From Paenibacillus harenae (lineage in GTDB: Bacteria; Bacillota; Bacilli; Paenibacillales; Paenibacillaceae): 64,000 nucleotides of DNA. The stretch covers positions 62,001 through 126,000 of the forward strand of contig NZ_JAUSST010000009.1 of NCBI RefSeq assembly GCF_030812415.1, read 5' to 3'. The notes under the pieces are model-generated. The model did not search any database and had not been told where the DNA came from. It saw nothing but the letters and a program-made list of their open reading frames with translations. Shown here in pieces: positions 1 to 9,210 of the stretch. The first letter of the stretch is position 1. The number at the start of each line of letters is the position of its first letter. The translations under genes and the position numbers were made by a program.

Positions 1-2
1 CG

Positions 3-3000
3 GATGAGGTAACGATCCCTGCAAAAGATTCTATCGTTTTATGGGTTATGAATGCGGACAACGGCACAGCAACGGCCGATATGTTCAATGCCAATTACGG
101 CGGAGCGACGCTCGTAGAGGGTGTAGATTTGTTCCGCTTGGATCAGACAGGCGGCATGGCTAACGGAGGCCCGCGGACGCTCATTGTTAAGAGCAAGAGC
201 GGAAAAGAAATCGTCTCGGCCGGGTACGAGAACGATGATCAGACGAAGCCGGACAAAGGCATCTTCTATAGTGTTCCGCTGAGCGGAACGAGCATGCTGA
301 TGATGGCTGGCGCAGGCACGGCCGCGGCAACGCCGGGCGCGGTTGCGGCGGAGCAATTGATACCGCCGGGCGGCAATATGCCGCCGGTTATTACGCATAC
401 GCCTTCGGCTGGCGTTCAATTAGGCAGTGATGCTGCGATCTCGGTTACGATCGCGAATGCGGAGAGCGACCAAGGAAAGACCGACGATGCGGTAACGGCT
501 ATGCTCTATTACAAGTCGGCTTCTCAGCAATTGTATGCGGCCGCCGCTATGTCGACCACGGGCAACGGCGTATACAAGGCTTCGATTCCAAGGGCGGCTC
601 AGGTGGAGTCGCAGCTTGAGTATTACGTGCAAGCGAAGGACAGCGTGCATACGGTCGAAACGGAGCATTACGAGCTGTCGGTGACCGCCTTCCCTGCATT
701 TGATGCGAATAAAGTGCCTCCGCTACTTATTACTGAGCTGCTTCCTAACAGCGTGAACGTAGGCACCGCGGACGGTTATGAGTTTATCGAGGTGTACAAC
801 AATACGACGGATGAAATCAACTTCCAGGATTATAAGCTCTATTATCGCTATACGGATTCCGGTCCTTCCGCAGATGTGATCTGGCCAACGGACCGCGAGG
901 ACATTCGTATTGCCGCGCAGAGCTCCATCGTATTCTGGGTCATTAATAGTGCCAATACAGCCAAAACGGCAGCGGACTTCAATGACCAGTTCGGCGTTAA
1001 CCTGGTGGAAGGCAAGACGCTCATTAAAGTGTATTCGGATGGCATGGCGAACGGCTCAAGAAGGGGCGTTGTCATCGGAACCAATACCCACAAGGAAATA
1101 TCGGCGGTCTATTATGACGGCTCGTTAAGCGGCGAAACGTCGGATAGCAAGGGTCTCTACTACGCATATCCGAGGAGCGGATCGGTCGAATCCTTCAAAT
1201 ATAGCGTGGGCACGAAGGCGGCTACGCCTGGTTCGCTCGAGGACATGCAGAAGCCTGCGGAACCTATCGAGCCGGCAGTCGATGCGGTTGCTCCTGTCAT
1301 CGACGACATGACGGCGTTAACGGAAATCGCGGAGTCCAAATCGCTGGGGCTCGTTGCCGACGTTCAGGATGACCGCGAGGTTCGGACGGCGGCCATTTAC
1401 GTCAAAACGAATACAGATGCGGGGTATACGAAGCATTATTTGTATGAGGACTATGACGATAAAATGTTCCACTTTACCGTCGCATCGCCGGATATGGTGG
1501 GCAAAGCTTATGTCGAATATTACTTCGAGGCTTCCGACGGTACGAACACGAAGCAATCTGAGCCGGTTCGCGTAAGCATTACCGGCGGCTCCGATCGCTC
1601 GCCGCTTCGGTTGAACGCGAAAAACGGCAATCTCGTTTCCGGCATATTCGAGCTTAAGGCCACTTCTGAGAGCGAGGATGCAGATGCGCTGACACTGACC
1701 GTGGACGGAGCAGTCCAAGACGGCACGTACCGTGCGCTTGAGCATGACGCGTACTTTGCTTTCGAAGCGGCTGAGGTCAATTATTACTTCAAAAATGCGG
1801 TTACGATGGGCGACGAGATTTTATATACGTTCATGGACCCGATTAATACGTTTATGACGCTTAACTACCCGATCGCCAGCGAGAGGCTGAAGCTTGGCGA
1901 TAATAAGATCGCGATTCGCGCGGGAACGAAGACGGGTCCGTTCGATAACCGTCCGGAAGAGAACAAGGACGACTTTAGAGTGCGCAACGTGCGGCTTGTC
2001 CTTGCAGACGGGACAGTCATATACGATCCGTTGTACGGGGACAAGGCGAAGGACATCAAGATGGGCGACAGCGCGGGCAAATTCCCGGCGATCGAGTTCA
2101 ACTTGACGCTTGAAGAAGAGGTGCTGCGCTCCAAGGCGCTCGCATGGGATACGACGGAGCTTCCGGACGGCAAGCATACGGTAACGGTATCGGCAGGCGG
2201 AGCAACCAGCGTATCGGCAGAGGTGACGGTCGATAATACAGCGCCTGTCATTGAGACCTCGCTTCAAGACGGCGAGACGTATCGCGGCGATCTGATCATC
2301 GATGCCGATGTGAGCGATGCCCTTGCGGGCGTTAAATCGGTAACGGCTGCCCTAGACGGCAACGCTATCGAGCTTCCTTATGCGACCTCTTCCGGCAAGC
2401 TGACGAGCGGGGAGCATACGCTTATCGTGGGAGCGACGGACCAGGCAGGCAATGCAAGCGAACGTACCGTCACGTTCGAGGTGCCGAATGAAAATCCGGA
2501 CAAACCGGAGCTTATCGCACCGCTTAACGGCTCGAGCCTAACGACGAACCGTGCGAGCTTAACGGTGAAGGCAAACGACCCGATGGGCGATTTGCTGAAG
2601 CTGACCTTCTACAAAGGGTTTAACTTCGATGCACGAAGCAAGCAAGGCTTCACAGCGTATTCCGGCGCTTCCGACACGGAGCCGCCGAAGCAGCTTCAGC
2701 CGGGCGGCGAGCAGGCGTTCACGGCGGACGATTATGCGAAGATCGGAAAAGTCGACGGCGAGTACCTCGTTAACGATTCCGTTAACCAGTTCCCGTACCA
2801 TCGCTTCGATATGAAGCTGGATGCGTCGGTGAAGGCGACCGACCGCGTCGACATCGAGTGGAGCGGCAAGTCGCTCGAAGGGCGTAAAGTCAGCCTGTAC
2901 GCTTGGGATCAGAAGGAGGGCAAGTGGGCGCTGCTGGATTATAAAGTTGCCGGAGCAGAAGACTTTACGCTTAGCGCAACGGTGAAGGCAGGCGACTACA

Positions 3001-4778
3001 ATACGGGCGGCGTCATTCATGCAATGGTGCAGGATGAGTTGCCGGTAACGCAGGATGAATATGATTTCTCCTTCATCTGGATGTCGGATACGCAATATTA
3101 TTCCGAGAGCTATCCGGAAATTTATAAGGGCAACGTAGATTGGATCGTTAAGCAGCAGGACGAGATGAATATCAAGTACGTTATTCATACGGGCGACATT
3201 GTCGACGATGCCGATCAAGCTTATCAGTGGGCGGAAGCGAACAAAAGCATGAAAGTGCTGGAAGACGCGAACATGCCTTACGGCGTTCTTGCCGGCAACC
3301 ATGACGTGTCGCATCAAACCGGCGATTACAGTTATTATTGGAAGCATTACGGTGAAGACCGCTTCAAGGACGAACCGCACTACGGCGGCTCTTACCAAAA
3401 TAACCGCGGCCATTACGACCTGATCTCCGCCGACGGCGTGGACTTCATTATCGTGTACATGGGCTGGAACATCGGCGATGACGAGATTGAGTGGGTGAAC
3501 GACGCCGTCGCGGCGCATCCGGACAGAAAGGCGATTCTTGCCTTCCATGAATACATGCTCGTATCGGCTAACCGGGCACCGGTTGCGGACAAAATCTATG
3601 AGCGCGTCGTCGTACCGAACCCGAACGTCATCGCTACGCTCTCCGGCCATTATCATGACGCCGAGACGCTCGTGGACAATATCGACGATAACGGGGACGG
3701 AACACCGGACCGCAAAGTATACCAAATGCTAGCCGATTACCAAGGCGCGGAGATGGGCGGTCTCGGTTATATCCGCTTGATGCAGTTCGATGTGGAGAGC
3801 AATCAAATCCATATGAAGACGTATTCGCCATACTTGGACGACTACAACTACTACGATCCGGCCCAGTACCCGGGCAAGGATGAGTTCGATATGGACGTTG
3901 ACCTCAGAGAGATGAATAAACGCGTCGCTACCGACTATTTTGGCGTCAAAGCGTATACCGACCAGAAGATCGGCTCGGTTGAAAATGTCGCCAGCGGATC
4001 GGAAGCAACCGTCACGTGGAGAAGCTTGAAGGAAAACCGTTACTACGAATGGTATGCGGCGGCCGAAGACGCGAATAGCGGGTATACGCTGTCGGACATT
4101 TGGGGCTTCGCCGTAGGCGATCTGCCGAATAGCGGCAATGGCAATGGCAACGGGGAGCCGGAAACACCGACAGAACCAGAAAAGCCAACCGAGCCTGAGA
4201 AGCCGGTAGATCCGACGGTTCCTACTGAACCGACGCAACCGCAAGCCCCATTTAAGGATACGGAGAAGCATTGGGCGAGGGAAGCTATTGCGCAGCTCTC
4301 CGAGAAGCAGATCCTTAGCGGTTACCCGGACGGCAGCTTCAAGCCTGACGCGAAAATGACCCGTGCCGAGTATGCGTCGGTCATGTTCCGCTTGCTCGGT
4401 ATGACGGCTCCGTCAAATCCTTCGTCATCGTTCAACGATACGGTGCAGAATGCTTGGTACAATTCGTACGTTCAAGCATTGGTTGAAGCAGGCATTGTGA
4501 GCGGCTTCGAGGATGGCAGCTTCAGGCCGGGACAGCAGATGACGAGAGAGGAAGCCTTCGTCATTCTCTACCGTGCAGTGAAGGACCGGCTGCCTGCGGC
4601 ATCGGCCGACAGCACGAAGATCGCCGATCTGGAAGGTTTCTCGCCGTGGGCGAGAGAAGCGATGACTGCTCTTGTAGAGGCAGGCATAGTCAAAGGCTAC
4701 GAAGACGGGACGCTCCGTCCGAAAAACGCGATTACACGGGCTGAAATTTCGACCATCGTTGCGTATTTCGTGAAATAA
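3..4778 (+). CDS. SLH-anchored lamin-tail and metallophosphoesterase surface protein (5' partial)
   Basis: The frame is open from the first bases of the window, so the true N-terminus lies upstream. The visible part starts inside one lamin-tail-like (LTD) domain and has a second LTD around residues 218-395 (counted from the Met at base 48, motif LLITELLP), followed by Ig/CBM-like beta-rich repeats. A calcineurin-like phosphoesterase domain lies at about residues 1004-1260, with metal-ligand motifs MSDTQ, HTGDIVDD, AGNHD and SGHYHD. A short NGNGNGE stretch and a Pro/Glu/Thr-rich linker lead to three C-terminal SLH repeats ending at the stop. SLH repeats bind pyruvylated secondary cell-wall polymer, so the enzyme should sit on the cell surface. 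Substrate is unknown; related domain architectures are extracellular phosphoesterases or nucleases. A hairpin terminator follows immediately. Confidence 0.9.
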   Translation, partial: DEVTIPAKDSIVLWVMNADNGTATADMFNANYGGATLVEGVDLFRLDQTGGMANGGPRTLIVKSKSGKEIVSAGYENDDQTKPDKGIFYSVPLSGTSMLMMAGAGTAAATPGAVAAEQLIPPGGNMPPVITHTPSAGVQLGSDAAISVTIANAESDQGKTDDAVTAMLYYKSASQQLYAAAAMSTTGNGVYKASIPRAAQVESQLEYYVQAKDSVHTVETEHYELSVTAFPAFDANKVPPLLITELLPNSVNVGTADGYEFIEVYNNTTDEINFQDYKLYYRYTDSGPSADVIWPTDREDIRIAAQSSIVFWVINSANTAKTAADFNDQFGVNLVEGKTLIKVYSDGMANGSRRGVVIGTNTHKEISAVYYDGSLSGETSDSKGLYYAYPRSGSVESFKYSVGTKAATPGSLEDMQKPAEPIEPAVDAVAPVIDDMTALTEIAESKSLGLVADVQDDREVRTAAIYVKTNTDAGYTKHYLYEDYDDKMFHFTVASPDMVGKAYVEYYFEASDGTNTKQSEPVRVSITGGSDRSPLRLNAKNGNLVSGIFELKATSESEDADALTLTVDGAVQDGTYRALEHDAYFAFEAAEVNYYFKNAVTMGDEILYTFMDPINTFMTLNYPIASERLKLGDNKIAIRAGTKTGPFDNRPEENKDDFRVRNVRLVLADGTVIYDPLYGDKAKDIKMGDSAGKFPAIEFNLTLEEEVLRSKALAWDTTELPDGKHTVTVSAGGATSVSAEVTVDNTAPVIETSLQDGETYRGDLIIDADVSDALAGVKSVTAALDGNAIELPYATSSGKLTSGEHTLIVGATDQAGNASERTVTFEVPNENPDKPELIAPLNGSSLTTNRASLTVKANDPMGDLLKLTFYKGFNFDARSKQGFTAYSGASDTEPPKQLQPGGEQAFTADDYAKIGKVDGEYLVNDSVNQFPYHRFDMKLDASVKATDRVDIEWSGKSLEGRKVSLYAWDQKEGKWALLDYKVAGAEDFTLSATVKAGDYNTGGVIHAMVQDELPVTQDEYDFSFIWMSDTQYYSESYPEIYKGNVDWIVKQQDEMNIKYVIHTGDIVDDADQAYQWAEANKSMKVLEDANMPYGVLAGNHDVSHQTGDYSYYWKHYGEDRFKDEPHYGGSYQNNRGHYDLISADGVDFIIVYMGWNIGDDEIEWVNDAVAAHPDRKAILAFHEYMLVSANRAPVADKIYERVVVPNPNVIATLSGHYHDAETLVDNIDDNGDGTPDRKVYQMLADYQGAEMGGLGYIRLMQFDVESNQIHMKTYSPYLDDYNYYDPAQYPGKDEFDMDVDLREMNKRVATDYFGVKAYTDQKIGSVENVASGSEATVTWRSLKENRYYEWYAAAEDANSGYTLSDIWGFAVGDLPNSGNGNGNGEPETPTEPEKPTEPEKPVDPTVPTEPTQPQAPFKDTEKHWAREAIAQLSEKQILSGYPDGSFKPDAKMTRAEYASVMFRLLGMTAPSNPSSSFNDTVQNAWYNSYVQALVEAGIVSGFEDGSFRPGQQMTREEAFVILYRAVKDRLPAASADSTKIADLEGFSPWAREAMTALVEAGIVKGYEDGTLRPKNAITRAEISTIVAYFVK

Positions 4779-4789
4779 ATAGGATGATG

Positions 4790-4830
4790 AATGGCGAATG
4801 GGGTTTAACCTCGTTCGCCATTTTTGTTTT
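4790..4830 (+). terminator. Rho-independent terminator after the SLH protein gene
   Basis: Nine-base inverted repeat AATGGCGAA/TTCGCCATT followed by TTTTTGTTTT. It lies 12 bases after the stop codon and inside the upstream extension of the gerA reading frame, which argues against any gerA start before it. Confidence 0.85.
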
Positions 4831-4924
4831 GGAGCGCTATCGCGACCAAGGGAATGTATGGATCTTTGGATCGCCGATCATAATGGTGTTAACTCATACT
4901 TCAGGTGTAGGCAAGGAGCAGACT

Positions 4925-6445
4925 ATGGAGCGGCAAAACGGACCTGTTAAGGATTCGGCTAATCTAAATAACGACGCCCGGAAAACGATCGCCGAGGTTT
5001 TTCGATTGGCGCGCAAATCCAGCGACTTTCATCAATTTTCCCCGTTCGAGGGCGACGATACCGTCCGCATTCAAATCAGTTATTATCAGTCCCTCGTGGA
5101 TCATATGAAAATAAACCGTTTTCTCGTATCGGAAATTCAAAAAAATATCGAACGGCTAAACGATCCGGAAGATATTAAAAACGTGATCCCGTTAGATGAC
5201 GTGAAGGTGACCCATGATGCGGACGAAGTGGGGAAAAAGCTAATTAAAGGATATGCCGTCATTCGGCTCAACGAGGCGGAACATGAGTTCATCTTGGTAA
5301 ACGTGAGTCAAGAGGAGCTTGGTCACCGCCAGAGCAATGAAACCGAAAATGAATTCAGCGTCGTTGGACCTAAAGTCGGCTTTGTGGAAAATATAGATCT
5401 CAATATTCACCTTCTCAGGCAGCAAATTGCCGTACCGGAATTAGTCGTCGAAGAAATAACGATCGGAACCGTGTCCAACACGCGGGTTATTATCGTTTAT
5501 CTGGATGGAGTTACGAACGATCAACACGTGCAGACGGCTCGGCAGAGGCTTAAAGCGATTCATTTAGATGTTGTTTTTGACAGCTCGTTACTTGACCAGA
5601 TCATTTCGGATAACTCTAATTCGCCGTTCCCTCAGTTTCTATCGACGGAAAGGGTGGATCGCGTTATCTATGCCGTTACATCCGGACAAGTCGCCGTTTT
5701 CGCGGACGGTTCGCCTTACGTCATTACCGGGCCGTCTACATTTTTGGACTTTTTTATTTCGCCCGAAGACTATTTTTTGCCTTGGATACTCGGATCCTTC
5801 TTTCGCATCATTCGAATTTTAAGCATATTTTTCTCCATATTTGCCGCTCCGTTATATGTTGCCGTATTAACCTATCATTTCGAGGTGCTGCCGGAAACCT
5901 TGATCGAGCCGCTTATCATATCGCGCAACCAAGTTCCGTTTCCGCCTGTCATAGAGGCCGTCTTCCTGGAACTCACGATCGAGCTGCTGCGGGAAGCCGG
6001 AGCAAGGCTGCCGACGAAAATCGGGCAGACGTTAGGGATCGTAGGAGGAATCGTGATTGGACAAGCGACGGTTCACGCGGCGCTGACAAGCAATATTTTG
6101 CTGATCATCGTTGCTCTTTCGGCGCTCGCTTCGTTTACGACTCCCATTTTCAAAATGGCGAATACGATCCGGCTCTTGCGGTTTCCCTTTATCCTGCTTG
6201 CGGGCATTTGGGGCGGACTGGGCCTTGTCGCCGGGTTCCTTATTCTTGCAGGGCACCTACTGCGCTTAAGATCGTTAGGGACGCCATACTTGGTGCCGAT
6301 ATTCCCGTTTCGGACAGGCAATTTTGCGGACAGCGTCATACGCGCCTCATTCCAGTACACGACAAACAGAAGCAAGTTTTTAAAACCGAAATCCGATAAG
6401 CGATATCGACCGAAGGAAGACAAGGAGGATATTGACAATGAGTAG
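4925..6445 (+). CDS. Spore germination receptor A subunit (GerA family)
   Basis: GerA-family membrane subunit of a nutrient germinant receptor in the spore inner membrane. About 506 residues: a soluble N-terminal half, then hydrophobic segments, with the family-typical stretch LREAGARLPTKIGQTLG followed by GIVIGQA. The reading frame extends upstream to 4784, but that part overlaps the previous gene's terminator. The ATG at 4925 has AAGGAG six bases before it and gives a normal family length. It is the first gene of an A-C-B operon and overlaps the next gene by eight bases. The germinant cannot be predicted. Expression in the forespore under sigma G is known for the family; no promoter was confidently seen here. 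Confidence 0.93.
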   Translation: MERQNGPVKDSANLNNDARKTIAEVFRLARKSSDFHQFSPFEGDDTVRIQISYYQSLVDHMKINRFLVSEIQKNIERLNDPEDIKNVIPLDDVKVTHDADEVGKKLIKGYAVIRLNEAEHEFILVNVSQEELGHRQSNETENEFSVVGPKVGFVENIDLNIHLLRQQIAVPELVVEEITIGTVSNTRVIIVYLDGVTNDQHVQTARQRLKAIHLDVVFDSSLLDQIISDNSNSPFPQFLSTERVDRVIYAVTSGQVAVFADGSPYVITGPSTFLDFFISPEDYFLPWILGSFFRIIRILSIFFSIFAAPLYVAVLTYHFEVLPETLIEPLIISRNQVPFPPVIEAVFLELTIELLREAGARLPTKIGQTLGIVGGIVIGQATVHAALTSNILLIIVALSALASFTTPIFKMANTIRLLRFPFILLAGIWGGLGLVAGFLILAGHLLRLRSLGTPYLVPIFPFRTGNFADSVIRASFQYTTNRSKFLKPKSDKRYRPKEDKEDIDNE

Positions 6446-7523
6446 CATGATGCGTTTGCTGCTGATTCCCTTCATGGCTTTGCTCGTCCTGACAGGCTGC
6501 AGCAATGCGAACGTTATCGACCATATCCGGATCTTGACCGTTCTCGGATTCGACAAAAGCGACTCCGGTTATACGGGCTCGGCATTGTATTCCGATTATG
6601 AGGAGAAAGGAAAAATAAAAGTTCTTCAAGGAAAAGCGAAGCAAACCAGGGTGATCCTGAAAGAGATGGCCTTCCAATCCGCGCAGCCAATCCGGATTGA
6701 AAAGCTGAAAATGCTTGCTTTCAGCAAGGAAGTGGCGGGCGAAGGATTGTCCGCCTTTTTAAAAACAATATGCAGAGACCCTTTAATAAGCAATTATGTG
6801 ATTATGGCCGTTTTCGATGAATCCCTTGCATCCGTATCCGAAAGTCTGGCAGGCAAAGGAAGCCAAGAGTTTCCTTATCATTTGATCGAACAAAATATGA
6901 AGCGCGAAATGATCCCTTATTCGAATCTTTCAACCGTTCTGTTTGATTATTACGGCACGGGGCGGGATTTTTCTATGCCTTATCTCAAATTAAACCAAAA
7001 AAAGGATATTGAGATTAGCGGTTACGGGATTTTCAAGGATGACCGGTTGAAGTTCGTCCTGAACCCGGAAGAAATGCTGTATTTTAAATTGCTGCAAGGC
7101 GACGCGATGCGGGGAGACGTTCCTTTTATGATCAAAAAGGGCTCCAATGAAGCTCCGGCTATCTTTACCGTTAATTACGGCAAACAGAGCAGAACGGTTA
7201 CCTTCAATCAGAATGAGATTCTGGTCTCCTACTCCTTCATGTTGAGCGGAATGGTAAACGAATACCCGGAGTGGTTTGCTCTCGATGTGGAGGGAAATAC
7301 CCACTCGTTAATTCAACAATTGGAAGGGCAAATCCGAAGCCGTCTTCTCGCGTTGCTGAACAAGTTCGTGAATGATAAGGTTGACCCGCTGGGCATGGGA
7401 GATTTGATCAGGTCTCGCCAAAGAAGCTGGAACGAGGAAAAGTTCTATGAGGCCGACTACGGAAAAATCAAATACGATATTCAATTCCGTACGCAACTAA
7501 GCAAGTCCGGAGTCGGAGAATAA
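6438..7523 (+). CDS. Spore germination lipoprotein, Ger(x)C family
   Basis: C subunit of the germinant receptor, about 361 residues. An N-terminal signal with lipobox LTGC (lipidated Cys near residue 20) anchors it to the outer face of the spore inner membrane. The remainder is soluble mixed alpha/beta as in GerAC/GerBC. The start is the ATG at 6438, nine bases after AAGGAGG; a TTG at 6432 is too close to that site. It overlaps gerA at its start and its stop codon overlaps the start of the next gene, which implies translational coupling. The order A-C-B is one of the common arrangements in Bacillales. Confidence 0.93.
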   Translation: MSSMMRLLLIPFMALLVLTGCSNANVIDHIRILTVLGFDKSDSGYTGSALYSDYEEKGKIKVLQGKAKQTRVILKEMAFQSAQPIRIEKLKMLAFSKEVAGEGLSAFLKTICRDPLISNYVIMAVFDESLASVSESLAGKGSQEFPYHLIEQNMKREMIPYSNLSTVLFDYYGTGRDFSMPYLKLNQKKDIEISGYGIFKDDRLKFVLNPEEMLYFKLLQGDAMRGDVPFMIKKGSNEAPAIFTVNYGKQSRTVTFNQNEILVSYSFMLSGMVNEYPEWFALDVEGNTHSLIQQLEGQIRSRLLALLNKFVNDKVDPLGMGDLIRSRQRSWNEEKFYEADYGKIKYDIQFRTQLSKSGVGE

Positions 7524-8656
7524 TGGGGTCAGGGGGATATCCGGTGGAAAAACAAGTAAAGGAAAGCTTGACCGTATCTCCGTACCTTCTATGGATTTTA
7601 ATACACGGCACGCAAATGGGCGGCACCTTGCTGATTTTCCAAAGCCGCATTATCAAAGGGGCTGAAATGGACTCTTTGTTTTCTTTTGCGGCAGTGGGGA
7701 TAAGTTTTCATTTCATTATTGCGATGATGTTTTTTTTGCTGGAAAATGCACCGGATGGAGACCTTATATCGCTGCACAACCAGTTGTTCGGGAAGCGGCT
7801 CGGCAGCCTTCTGACTCTCGCGTTCTATGCCTATATCCTTTTGTTTATCGTAAACGAACTAAGATCCTACATGGAAGTCATACATGTCTGGGTTTTTCCT
7901 TATACGCAGCTTTGGATGTTATCGCTTATGTTCCTGTTGACTACCGCATACCTTGTATCCGGAGGCTTAAGGGTCATTACAGGCATTTTATTCGTCTGCA
8001 TCATCGTTCCCACCCTGCTGATTCCGACTCTCTATTTCCCGCTGAAGCAAGCGCATTGGACGAATTTTCTCCCCCTATTCAACCATAGCCCCTACGAATT
8101 TGCAGAGTCGGCCTACCATTCGTTGAGCACATTGTTAGGGGTAGAGTTTTTGCTTTTATTGTATCCCTTTATCAAAAATCAGAAAAAATCCAAGAAATGG
8201 GCTCATCTTGCGGTTGCCCATTCCACTTTAATTCCTTTGATCATCGCGTTTGTCAGCTTTTCTTTTTTTAATATTCAACAGCTGGAGCATACCATCTGGC
8301 CTACGCTTATTTTGTCCAAAGTCATCCGCTTTCCGTTTCTTGAAAGGTTTGATTATATTTATATTTTCATTTGGTTTTTCGTGATCATTTCCGCATGCTG
8401 CGTGGGCATGTGGGGAGGCGTCCGAATCCTGAAGAAAACGGTCGGCCTGAAAGCAAAACCTTCCTTATGGTTAACCAGCGGTATCGTGTTTGTCATTATG
8501 CTTCCGATGAAAAGCCCGATGACGATCGAAAAGCTGGATTCCGCGATGACCTTGTCGGGATGGATTCTATTGTACGGCTATATTCCGCTGTTATGCATAT
8601 GGGTAAGCCTAAGTAAATGGTTTAATAAAAGAAAGAGTATTCCAAACGAAAGGTAG
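7523..8656 (+). CDS. Spore germination permease-like B subunit (GerB/GerAB family)
   Basis: Integral membrane protein of about 377 residues with roughly ten hydrophobic segments, of the APC-superfamily endospore germination permease family that supplies the ligand-binding subunit of GerA-type receptors. The N-terminal region SPYLLWILIHGTQMG matches the usual first segment. The ATG at 7523 overlaps the gerC stop (TAATG). A GTG at 7544 preceded by AGGGGGA is an alternative start that would remove seven residues. It is the last gene of the operon; no strong terminator was seen after it. Confidence 0.92.
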   Translation: MGSGGYPVEKQVKESLTVSPYLLWILIHGTQMGGTLLIFQSRIIKGAEMDSLFSFAAVGISFHFIIAMMFFLLENAPDGDLISLHNQLFGKRLGSLLTLAFYAYILLFIVNELRSYMEVIHVWVFPYTQLWMLSLMFLLTTAYLVSGGLRVITGILFVCIIVPTLLIPTLYFPLKQAHWTNFLPLFNHSPYEFAESAYHSLSTLLGVEFLLLLYPFIKNQKKSKKWAHLAVAHSTLIPLIIAFVSFSFFNIQQLEHTIWPTLILSKVIRFPFLERFDYIYIFIWFFVIISACCVGMWGGVRILKKTVGLKAKPSLWLTSGIVFVIMLPMKSPMTIEKLDSAMTLSGWILLYGYIPLLCIWVSLSKWFNKRKSIPNER

Positions 8657-8717
8657 AAAACCGGACCCAATCAACTTCATCCTTATCTGAAGCATCCGTA
8701 CTTTGATTTGATGCCAG

Positions 8718-9056
8718 CTATAGCCTATCTGCCAGCCAAGGCTTGATAAGCGGCAATGCCGTGGCGGGCTGCATCGCTTTCGTGTGGTCCATGTCGTCTC
8801 CGGTAAGAACGACCACATCCCAGCCGAGCTGCTCCAACAAGGCTTTGTTCTTCCGCAGTAAGCCGATGATGTCCACGGTTACGCCTCCGAATTTGTTCCC
8901 ATATACGATCGAATCCTGCTCCCCTGCGAAAGCGAGCTTCGGAATCGTCACTAAATCTTGAACCGCTTTATCGTCAAAATTCTTTAAGCTCGCATACATC
9001 GTGACGAACTGCTTCGTCTGATCGGGGTTGATTTCTGCAACCCCTCCAAACCTGTT
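8718..9056 (-). pseudogene. C-terminal remnant of an alpha/beta-hydrolase
   Basis: The minus-strand frame is open from an in-frame TAG at 9057-9059 to the stop at 8718. It encodes about 112 residues starting FGGVAEINPDQ, without a recognisable start or the nucleophile-elbow half of the fold. The visible part keeps the later catalytic positions of alpha/beta-hydrolases: an Asp in FAGEQDSIVYG and a His in DDMDHTKAM. An internal ATG at 8999 could start a 93-residue product, but no convincing ribosome-binding site precedes it. The missing N-terminal half and the upstream stop mark it as a decayed gene. Confidence 0.65.
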
Positions 9057-9210
9057 CTAAAATCATCATACAACATTCATGCAATATTTCGGTTTGGGGT
9101 CGCTGAGCCAGCGATACAGCAAGGTTCTCAAGCTAAATATGTTAACGTAGCACTTGAAGGTATTACTTGAATGACGGGCGAGTCGACGGAAGGGAAAATA
9201 GGAAGCTCTC
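9057..9210. other. Intergenic debris, no intact gene
   Basis: On the minus strand at about 9065-9135, upstream of the hydrolase remnant, a short open stretch reads LRTLLYRWLSDPKPKY before stopping. It may be the tail of another lost gene but I do not recognise it. Nothing else is supported here. Confidence 0.3.

Noticed and set aside
2559..3725. 388-codon open frame on the minus strand
   Set aside because: It lies wholly antisense to the SLH/phosphoesterase gene, whose motifs are unmistakable; the antisense product is Arg/Val/His-rich with no family motif or ribosome-binding site.
4137..4155. Short GGCAATGGCAATGGC tandem repeat
   Set aside because: Encodes a Gly-Asn linker between domains of the surface protein; not a CRISPR, VNTR locus or regulatory array.
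4784..4924. Upstream extension of the gerA reading frame to an ATG at 4784
   Set aside because: It would start before the terminator hairpin of the preceding gene and adds non-family residues; the ATG at 4925 has a proper ribosome-binding site.
5782..6399. 205-codon plus-strand frame inside gerA
   Set aside because: Alternative frame of a well-supported GerA gene; composition is implausible for a protein.
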